From JBLNCE01 sp050260415 (GTDB lineage: Bacteria; Bacillota; UBA4882; JAAYXC01), in NCBI GenBank assembly GCA_050260415.1, contig JBLNCE010000134.1, positions 1 to 28,476 on the forward strand: a stretch of DNA of 28,476 nt. The letters run 5' to 3'. The position numbers and the translations under genes are program-made. Each line of letters opens with the position of its first letter. Position 1 is the stretch's first letter. This document shows, piece by piece, positions 22,560 through 28,476 of the stretch. Under the pieces are notes generated by a model, which saw only the letters and a program-made list of their open reading frames with translations, made no database searches and was not told the DNA's origin.

Positions 22560-23501
22560 TCACCAAAGGCTGTTTTCGTTAACTTTCTTACTGAACCAAT
22601 TGGCTATAATTAATAATGCCAAGTTGATAATCGAATTGAATATGCCAACGGCCGCGCTGTAGCTCCAGTTAAACTCCTGCAAGCCCTTGCGGTATACGAA
22701 GGAGGAGATGACATCCGCGGTCTCGTAGATTGCCGGGTTATAGAGAAGGATGATCTTCTCATAGCCGACGCTCAGCATGCGGCCCATCCTCAGGATCAAG
22801 AGGACGATGATCGTGGGCAGCATCCCCGGCAGCGTGATGTGCAGGGCTTGTTTCCAGCGCCCGGCGCCATCGATCGAAGCCGCTTCATAGAGTTCCGGGT
22901 CGATACTGCTCAGCGAGGCGAGGAAGATGATCGAGCCCCAGCCCACCTGCTGCCAGATGTCGGAGATGACGTAGATGGGCACGAACATTCCCGGGTTGTT
23001 GAGCAGCGAAGCTCTCTGAACGCCGAACAAGCCGAGGAACTGCGTGATGAAACCCGAATCCATCGTGAATTCCTTGATCATGCCGCAGATAACGACCAAC
23101 GAGACGAAGTGCGGCATATAGGTAATCGTCTGCACCGTTCGCTTGAAAAACCGTCCGCGCAATTCGTTGAGCAACAAAGCCAGGATGATGGGGGCCGGGA
23201 ATCCGAACAACAAGGTATTGACGCTGATCGTGACGGTATTGCGCAGTATGCGCCAGAAGTAGTAACCGTTGAAGAAGTCGAGGAAATGCTTCCAACCCAC
23301 CCAGGGGCTGTTGGCCATCCCCGCCAGGGGATTGAAGTCCTTGAACGCGATGATGGCGCCGTACATCGGCTTGTAGTAAAAGATAAGGTAATAAGCGATT
23401 ACCGGCAGTACCATGAGGTAGAGTCCCTTGTTGAGACGGAAGTCCTTGGCGACTCTGGCGGTGAAACTCATGCGGCCGGCCGTGGATTGTCCGTTGTACA
23501 T
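22560..23501 (-). CDS. Carbohydrate ABC transporter permease, LplB type
   Basis: This 313-residue permease begins KDFRLNKGLYLMVLPVIAYYLIFYYKPMYG, the hallmark start of the LplB/YteP group, where the PMYG motif is constant. The EAA loop is ELYEAASIDGAGRWKQALHITLPG. There are about six helices. The ATG at 23501 has AAGGA ten bases upstream and starts close to the conserved part; an upstream ATG at 23621 would add 40 residues unlike any family member. It lies 248 bp after the binding-protein gene, a gap holding a strong hairpin. Confidence 0.93.
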   Translation of the reverse strand: MYNGQSTAGRMSFTARVAKDFRLNKGLYLMVLPVIAYYLIFYYKPMYGAIIAFKDFNPLAGMANSPWVGWKHFLDFFNGYYFWRILRNTVTISVNTLLFGFPAPIILALLLNELRGRFFKRTVQTITYMPHFVSLVVICGMIKEFTMDSGFITQFLGLFGVQRASLLNNPGMFVPIYVISDIWQQVGWGSIIFLASLSSIDPELYEAASIDGAGRWKQALHITLPGMLPTIIVLLILRMGRMLSVGYEKIILLYNPAIYETADVISSFVYRKGLQEFNWSYSAAVGIFNSIINLALLIIANWFSKKVNENSLW

Positions 23502-23676
23502 GTTGCATCGTCCTTCTTTCGCTTGGAGCCTGTGCGATACCGGGCACCAAACCATGGGGCGCCGGGTGACCATTGACACCGGAGCTTGCGCCGCGGCGGT
23601 AATGCACCGGTATGCGCACAAGCTCCATACGCGGGGATGCGCTGTGAAAATCTTTGCTCGGACGAGATTGGGGGTG

Positions 23677-23713
23677 GGCCCGCGCGCCGCGGTAAATCCG
23701 TGGCGCGCGGGCC
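23677..23713 (-). other. Intercistronic hairpin after the solute-binding-protein gene
   Basis: A 16-bp GC-rich stem (23698-23713 with 23677-23692) has one A-C mismatch in the transcript and a 5-base loop, starting 37 bases after the binding-protein stop. No T-run follows. Such hairpins commonly protect the upstream message and raise the amount of binding protein over permeases. The rest of 23502-23749 shows nothing else. Confidence 0.7.
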
Positions 23714-23749
23714 TTGGTATAGCCGGAGGGGTGGAAGAAAACCGCTTGA

Positions 23750-25330
23750 CTATCTCTTCTTGTACCGATCGTAGGCCGCCTGGTAGATGGCGATTGCCCT
23801 GTCGATACCGAGCTTCTTGACCTGGGCCACGTACTTGTCGAAGTTCTCGATCGGCTCGGTGCCCAGGATGAACTTCATGAACATCTCATCGTTGTACGTG
23901 GTGATGTCGCTCATGATCCGGCCGACTTCCGCGACCTCGTCAACCGTGGGGGTGACCGGCGGAAGCTGGTACTTGACCGCGTCCGTCTTCATCCACAAGG
24001 CCTGAGCCTGCTGCTGCTGGGGCAGGTTGTAGTATTGCTGGATATATCCGGGATCCTGGACGAACGGCCCGTTCGTATGACCCCGCATATACTTGGACAT
24101 TTCCTGGGTGATGGCCGGCGCCTTCATGATGGTCTCGGTATAGGTCGGCTTGCCGTTGACCATGGTGTAGCTGATGCCCTGGATGCCGAAGTTCATGAGC
24201 AAGCTGCCCTCGGGACTGTAGTTGTAGTCGAGCAGGCGCACGGCCGCCTCGACGTTCTTGCACTTGGTCGAGATCGCGGCGTTGCCGCCTTCACCCGGCC
24301 AGATCGCCTGGCAATAACCGAACTTGGCGACCTTCTCGCCTTTCTTGGCCGCGGGCCACGCGGTGCCAGCGAGATCCGCCTTGGGATTGGCCTTTTGCAG
24401 GACCGGCAGCCATCTTCCGATGCCGCTACCGCCCGAACCATGCGCGGCGCCGGATTTGCCGCTGGTGATATTGGCGTCGATGGTGCTGCTGCTGACGGTG
24501 GAGAAGTTCGGGTCGAGCAGGCCTTCCTTGAACCACTTGTTCATGGTGGCGTAGAAGTTCTTGAAGCCGGGCTCGATCCAGCCGTATTTGACTTTGCCGC
24601 GGTCGACGTAGAACCCGTTGCCCATCGTCGGGGCGAAGACGCCAAATGCGTTCGCGAAGTCATTGCGCAGATCGCCCTTCTGGATCGTGAGCGGAGCGGT
24701 CGCGCCCTTCTTCTCTTTGAAGGCCTTGAGCATTACATACCATTCGTCGATCGTCGTCGGAAGAGGCAAGCCCAGATCGTTGAGCCAGTCCTTCCTGACG
24801 ATCAATCCCGCGGTGGAAAGCAGCGGGCCCTCGCCTCTGATGAACGGGAAGCAGAAGTAGTTGCCTTCATCGGTCTTGACCATCTTGTCGATCTCGGGGT
24901 TCTTGCGGAGGAAGGCGCGTAGGTTGGGCGCCCATTTCTTTATCGGCTCGTTCAGATTGAGAATGATCCCGTTCCTGATCCCCGCGGAGGGGCCGCCGGG
25001 GATGTAACGCCAGTAATACTCGATGATATCGGGCAGATCGCCGGAGGCGACCATCAGGTTGAAGGCTTCGGTCGCTCTGCCGGTGGCTCCCACCCCTTGG
25101 CTGGCGACCGCCGGATGGATGTATTCGACCTTGACGCCCGTCCGCTTCTCGAGTTCCTTTGCCAGGGGGAGGTCGCCGAAGTTCTTCGTGATCAAGGCGG
25201 TGTTCTGATGCAGTTCCATCCAGTACTTCAGCGTACCACTGGTCTGCAGGGGATAAACGGATTTGGCGGCGCCCACGACCACACACAACAGCAACATGAC
25301 CAGGGCTAATCGCGCGATCCTCTTGTACAC
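23750..25330 (-). CDS. Extracellular oligosaccharide-binding protein, LplA/YtcQ type
   Basis: This 526-residue family 1 solute-binding protein is the capture subunit of the transporter formed with the two permeases that follow. A signal peptide (RIARLALVMLLLCVVVGAAKS) is followed by the mature fold: TLKYWMELHQN, ASGDLPDIIEYYW, LIVRKDWLNDLGLPLPTTIDEWY and the C-terminal NDEMFMKFILGTEPIENFDKYV, all typical of the LplA/YtcQ group. GTG 25330 is chosen because AGGAGG sits seven bases upstream; an upstream ATG (25405) would place a basic 25-residue tail before the signal. The signal-peptide Cys has leucine, not Gly/Ala/Ser, before it, so a lipobox is doubtful. Confidence 0.92.
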   Translation of the reverse strand: MYKRIARLALVMLLLCVVVGAAKSVYPLQTSGTLKYWMELHQNTALITKNFGDLPLAKELEKRTGVKVEYIHPAVASQGVGATGRATEAFNLMVASGDLPDIIEYYWRYIPGGPSAGIRNGIILNLNEPIKKWAPNLRAFLRKNPEIDKMVKTDEGNYFCFPFIRGEGPLLSTAGLIVRKDWLNDLGLPLPTTIDEWYVMLKAFKEKKGATAPLTIQKGDLRNDFANAFGVFAPTMGNGFYVDRGKVKYGWIEPGFKNFYATMNKWFKEGLLDPNFSTVSSSTIDANITSGKSGAAHGSGGSGIGRWLPVLQKANPKADLAGTAWPAAKKGEKVAKFGYCQAIWPGEGGNAAISTKCKNVEAAVRLLDYNYSPEGSLLMNFGIQGISYTMVNGKPTYTETIMKAPAITQEMSKYMRGHTNGPFVQDPGYIQQYYNLPQQQQAQALWMKTDAVKYQLPPVTPTVDEVAEVGRIMSDITTYNDEMFMKFILGTEPIENFDKYVAQVKKLGIDRAIAIYQAAYDRYKKR

Positions 25331-25498
25331 TGCCAATCCTCCTCTTCTCCGCTTGCGTCCATACTTGCGCCGGTCAAGCCGGCGCGTACGGCCTAGATAG
25401 ATCACCGCTAACCCATACCCATTCTACTGCCTCGCCATCACCTTCTTTCCCGTATGTTGATCGGATTGACACGACGGGCATGTTCACCAAGGTCAAGA

Positions 25499-25524
25499 CC
25501 GAGAAAAAAAACCGAGAAAAAAAA
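25499..25524 (-). repeat. Two tandem 13-bp copies in the operon leader
   Basis: CCGAGAAAAAAAA occurs twice in direct succession. In the transcript it reads as two U8 runs, about 100 nt after the predicted start and 170 nt before the binding-protein gene. The gene-poor stretch 25331-25871 otherwise holds the promoter below and no convincing coding frame. Confidence 0.7.
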
Positions 25525-25628
25525 CAATATGCGCAAGCCGCGACCGACGTCGCCCCCAAACAAACCCATAAGGACTAACTATAACTTTTTCGTACATATC
25601 GCAGCTACGCTGGGTTAATCCTGCCATC

Positions 25629-25657
25629 ATCGTAACTCCGCTGGAGGAGACCGTCAA
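25629..25657 (-). promoter_or_regulatory. Promoter of the pectin-utilisation operon
   Basis: On the minus strand, TTGACG (25657-25652) and TACGAT (25634-25629) are 17 bases apart. The leader to the binding-protein GTG is about 290 nt. The spacer contains CTCC(N6)GGAG, a possible operator for the YesN-like regulator (inference). Confidence 0.7.
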
Positions 25658-25871
25658 CACACACTTCTTTGCCAGAGCACACATTCATTACGATCAAGGT
25701 GGTCAAACACGGAACGGCTCAAGCTGGATATAGCACGGCGGGCACGGATCGCGAGGCCGGGATGGGCATACTTTCCCCGAGCCAGCGAAGAGGCCCTGAT
25801 GCGGCGGTCGAGGCTTGGCTGGCGGTTCACGCCGAGGTGTGAAGAGGTTCGGACTGGTTCGTGGAGGATGC

Positions 25872-27017
25872 CTAGAGGATCGTCTCCCGGTAAGCGGTCG
25901 GACTCACGCCCCTAACCCGCTTGAAGGCCCGCCGGAAGACTTTGTCGCTGGTATATCCCAGTTGCGACGCGATGTCGCCGATGGGGAGGCGTCGGTCCGC
26001 CAGGAGTTCGCAGGCGCGTTCCATGCGGATGCGTTCCAGGTACTCGGAGAAGTTCTCGCCGGCCTCATCCTTGAACAATTGCGAGAAATAAGCGGGGGAG
26101 AGTTTGAAGTGGGCGGCCGTGGTCGCAAGGCAGAGATTCGCATCACCAAAATTCAATCTTACGAAATTTTCGATCATTGACACAAGACTCTTTCGGTCCC
26201 TTTTGTCTGATTGATTTACTTTTTCACAGATAATCATTAAAATTTCGTTTAGATTGTAGAAAAAACCATCAATACTTTTACTATTGATTAACTCATCACG
26301 ATATAACTGTCGTGCTTCATCGGGTACTCTATCGTCTAGTATTTTATCAACGGTACCTCGAAGCTCGTTCAATAGTTGTTGAATTACTTCAACGGATAAT
26401 GTTCGTCTTTCAAAGTTTTCTTGCTTTATATTATTAATTATCTTCTTAACGGCCTGCTTATCGCCGACTTTTGTCGAATAGATCAAACGTTCTTCCAGAT
26501 CGATCGGATAGTAATAGCGAATGCTCTCATGGGGCAATGAGGAATACCAGACAATATTGCCTTCTTCTTTGATCGCTTGGTAATCCGAGGCTTGGCTGGC
26601 TTTATCATACGAGTCACAGACGCTCAGCAGACTGCCGCATCGGTCGCCGATGGCACAATAAGCCTTGATCGCATAATTATCCGAAAGTTTATCCAATAGA
26701 TTCCTAATCACCGCTTCTTGTTCATGTATGAAATCTTGTTGATTGATGGTATCAGAGCATAGCAAGACCGCAAACTTCCTTTGGTCGATATAGTGCAAGT
26801 AAACTTCAGTGGCCGTAATCGCGTTCAAGCAATCCTCGATGTATGCTTTGAGATAGTCCAATTCGATCAAGATCTCGCTATTAACCTGCGCATTATGGCC
26901 GACAATCCTGATAATCATTACGGCATAGCTTTGCCCGCTTACGTTCCAGCCGGCATGCGACAAAGCGCTTTCAATCTCGGCCGGGTCACGGTAACGGCCC
27001 TTGAGCAGGCAGTCCAT
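25872..27017 (-). CDS. C-terminal part of a frameshifted YesN-like regulator (AraC HTH)
   Basis: This 381-residue open part begins inside the regulator at MDCLLKGRYRDPAEIESAL, the cytoplasmic linker. It ends with an AraC/XylS double helix-turn-helix (about 285-381): LCLATTAAHFKLSPAYFSQLFK, then YLERIRMERACELLADRRLPIGDIASQLGYTSDKVFRRAFKR. On its own it would lack the sensor and membrane parts. The frame opens upstream of ATG 27017 with RAVERQKPLLKAAV, showing that it once continued from the membrane part. Roughly codons 25-290 are AT-rich, unlike the flanks. It would control the pectin operon, which starts 540 bp downstream. Confidence 0.88.
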   Translation of the reverse strand: MDCLLKGRYRDPAEIESALSHAGWNVSGQSYAVMIIRIVGHNAQVNSEILIELDYLKAYIEDCLNAITATEVYLHYIDQRKFAVLLCSDTINQQDFIHEQEAVIRNLLDKLSDNYAIKAYCAIGDRCGSLLSVCDSYDKASQASDYQAIKEEGNIVWYSSLPHESIRYYYPIDLEERLIYSTKVGDKQAVKKIINNIKQENFERRTLSVEVIQQLLNELRGTVDKILDDRVPDEARQLYRDELINSKSIDGFFYNLNEILMIICEKVNQSDKRDRKSLVSMIENFVRLNFGDANLCLATTAAHFKLSPAYFSQLFKDEAGENFSEYLERIRMERACELLADRRLPIGDIASQLGYTSDKVFRRAFKRVRGVSPTAYRETIL

Positions 27018-28159
27018 GACGGCCGCCTTGAGGAGCGGCTTCTGCCTCTCAACCGCGCGGGAAGAGAGCTGTTGTCATCGAGAACCGAGTTGATGGCGCT
27101 CAGAGTGCCCTGCAAAACCTCGTATTCGGTGCCGCCGCGGTCGATCTTGCCGTCGAACAACCCGGTCAGGGAGCGTACGACTTCCTTGAGCGGCTTGATG
27201 TTTCGATAGGCGAGATAATAGGCGGCCAGCAAGCCCAGCAATAGCGAGATCATGGCGACGCCGAGGGTGAGGTTTCTGATGTATCCGACACGTCCCATGA
27301 CCGCGGCGGACGGCAGGACGGCCACGTAATCCCACCCGTTATAAGCCGATTTCGTATGGATGACGGTCATGGGCCTGCGGGCGATCTCGCGTTGGAAGAT
27401 CGGTTTATCCGGGTTGACGTCCACGACGCCCACCTTGGCCCGGTCACCGGAGATGGCGGTAATCACGCGGCCTTGAGGATCCGCTACGTATACCCATCCG
27501 TGGTCGTAGACTTTGACCCGAGCCAGCAGTTTCTTGATCTGCGTTTCGTCAATCAACATAATGACGGCGGCATCCGGCTGCTCGTTCTGGCCGATGGGCA
27601 GGGACTGGATATAGGGGAGCACGGAGTATTTATTGCCCTCGTACAATACCGGCGTGACGGGCAGAAATTCCCCGGCGTAGTAGCGGCTGAAGACCTTATC
27701 GCTCCATTGCTTCTCGCTGAGACCACCGTATTGAAAAGAGTAACCATACAGGGAGGAGATTGGACAGGCGGTATAAGGGGACACGATCATGCCGATGTTG
27801 CGGAAATACAGCATGAAGGTCGTCATGAACGACTCCGTGAGCTGGAAAGGCTGCAGATCGCGATTCATCTCCCAGATCGCGTAGTATGTCTCGTTGCTGA
27901 TGGGATTCTTCGCGCCCGCCAGGCTTCGTACGCGCGGACTCAAAGCCAATAAGGTGGCCATTTTTCTGAGCTCGCCCGAACGCGCGTCCAGTATATCCTT
28001 GGTCTGCTCGAGTATGGAGAGGCTGGTTTCCGTGGCATACGCTCTGACCACCCTTTCCGCTTCGGACAGGGCAAGCCCTCCGGCCAACAGCGGGATGAGC
28101 AGGATGAGCACATGCGAGAGCAAAAAGCTCACAAAGACTCGATGCCTGTTCGCTTCCAT
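26939..28159 (-). CDS. N-terminal membrane sensor part of a frameshifted YesN-like regulator
   Basis: This frame has 406 codons, of which about the first 367 are genuine. Membrane helix 1 lies at about 9-30 (FVSFLLSHVLILLIPLLAGGLAL). A large extracytoplasmic Cache-like sensor follows, with NGWDYVAVLP near its end. Helix 2 is at about 296-316 (LGVAMISLLLGLLAAYYLAY), then a HAMP-like linker (RNIKPLKEVVRSL). After SVLDDNSSLPA the frame runs into a basic out-of-frame tail. The sensor probably detects pectin oligomers or the loaded binding protein at the cell surface. ATG 28159 has GGGGAGG nine bases upstream. In 28160-28368 I see nothing else certain. Confidence 0.88.
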   Translation of the reverse strand: MEANRHRVFVSFLLSHVLILLIPLLAGGLALSEAERVVRAYATETSLSILEQTKDILDARSGELRKMATLLALSPRVRSLAGAKNPISNETYYAIWEMNRDLQPFQLTESFMTTFMLYFRNIGMIVSPYTACPISSLYGYSFQYGGLSEKQWSDKVFSRYYAGEFLPVTPVLYEGNKYSVLPYIQSLPIGQNEQPDAAVIMLIDETQIKKLLARVKVYDHGWVYVADPQGRVITAISGDRAKVGVVDVNPDKPIFQREIARRPMTVIHTKSAYNGWDYVAVLPSAAVMGRVGYIRNLTLGVAMISLLLGLLAAYYLAYRNIKPLKEVVRSLTGLFDGKIDRGGTEYEVLQGTLSAINSVLDDNSSLPARLRGRSRSSRRPSWTACSRAVTVTRPRLKALCRMPAGT

Positions 28160-28368
28160 CCAAGCGCGCCTCCCCGTGAACCGGTACGCCGCGACGTGCC
28201 ATCAACGTGGATATTCGGTGCCCAAGCTCGCATCTCCTCTTGCCCGACGATTGCGCCAGACGATGACAAAGATGGTTCGCCCTGGCGCGTGCAATCGGGG
28301 CGGCATTTTCTCGCTCTGAATTCGGCGGCCGGATGAGTTTGACTCCGGTTTTTATGGTGCGATTTGGT

Positions 28369-28397
28369 TTGCATCGGTTCGTATTTCGTGCTATAAT
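28369..28397 (+). promoter_or_regulatory. Promoter directed out of the right edge
   Basis: TTGCAT (28369-28374) and TATAAT (28392-28397) are 17 bases apart on the plus strand, the same hexamers and spacing as the tRNA promoter. The gene it serves lies beyond the window. Confidence 0.75.
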
Positions 28398-28422
28398 TTA
28401 CATGCATAGGGGCTAAAGTCCA

Positions 28423-28476
28423 GGCAAAAGGCAAAAGGCAAGAGGCAAAAGGCAAAAGGCAAAAGGCAAAAGGCAA
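28423..28476 (+). repeat. GGCAAAA heptamer tandem array (continues past edge)
   Basis: There are seven full units and a partial one, 7 bp each. Only the third (28437-28443) differs, as GGCAAGA. The minus strand reads as a Cys-Leu-Leu-Pro-Phe-Ala repeat frame that is not a real protein. It begins about 20 bases after the expected transcription start of the edge promoter. Confidence 0.92.

Larger units (their letters stand above)
25872..28159 (-). pseudogene. YesN-like membrane AraC regulator split by a single-base frameshift
   Basis: The two parts listed separately join into one protein of about 762 residues, the normal size for YesN/YtdP-type regulators, if one base is added near 27052-27064. 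The break falls in a CGCGCGG run on the plus strand. From there the membrane part reads LRGRSRSSRRPSW, while the other frame reads VERQKPLLKAAVMD, the expected continuation. Everything else looks intact, so this is either a recent mutation, phase variation at the GC run, or an assembly error. Confidence 0.75.

Noticed and set aside
28129..28476. A minus-strand frame with a Cys-Leu-Leu-Pro-Phe-Ala repeat
   Set aside because: It is only the translation of the GGCAAAA heptamer array and then of the regulator start region.
1..28476. CRISPR array, insertion-sequence transposase or prophage genes
   Set aside because: There are no spaced direct repeats of CRISPR type and no transposase, integrase or phage proteins in any frame.

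Overview
The window looks like a chromosomal segment of a high-GC member of the Bacillota, probably an anaerobe. The signs are a YpiB/UPF0302-type protein, a short clostridial 2[4Fe-4S] ferredoxin, a PhoP/PhoR-type phosphate system with TTAACA-like direct repeats every 11 bp, a YesN/LplB/YtcP-type sugar ABC locus, strong AGGAGG ribosome-binding sites, and heptanucleotide tandem repeats. Genus is not decidable from the sequence alone.

Left part (1-9300). It begins with a decayed secreted protein (discoidin/CBM32 end, Thr-Pro linker, alginate-lyase-like remnant) carrying frame changes and an apparent internal deletion. Next, on the minus strand, are an alkaline-phosphatase-superfamily membrane protein and a TauE/SafE exporter. 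Then come S-adenosylmethionine decarboxylase (speH) with a clear promoter and terminator, tRNA-Thr(CGT) and tRNA-Gly(CCC) on the minus strand, and a ferredoxin followed by a strikingly structured non-coding stretch. After these are a small ribbon-helix-helix protein, a DUF3006-like protein, a methyl-accepting chemotaxis protein, and a convergent YpiB-like gene sharing a bidirectional terminator with it.

Middle (9268-16027). A complete phosphate-starvation module runs on the plus strand: PHO box, pstS, pstC, pstA, pstB, phoU, phoP-like regulator, phoR-like kinase. The kinase has no ATG/GTG/TTG at its natural start and seems to begin at an ATT codon overlapping the regulator gene. The kinase 3' end overlaps the convergent pectin operon by 20 bp.

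Right part (16008-28476, minus strand). This is a pectin/rhamnogalacturonan utilisation locus. A regulator gene, split by a single-base frameshift (YesN-like, two membrane segments plus AraC HTH), precedes a seven-gene operon: solute-binding protein, two LplB/YtcP-type permeases, a stand-alone secreted LamG-like domain protein, a three-part PL10 pectate lyase whose first domain is a close paralogue of that stand-alone protein, a GH105 unsaturated-uronyl hydrolase, and a GH28 polygalacturonase. The likely scheme is that secreted lyase cuts pectin, oligomers are captured and imported through an ABC transporter whose ATPase is encoded elsewhere, and glycosidases finish the breakdown. Two AT-rich patches break the GC-rich composition inside single reading frames here. 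At the right edge a consensus promoter points out of the window and is followed by a GGCAAAA heptamer array.
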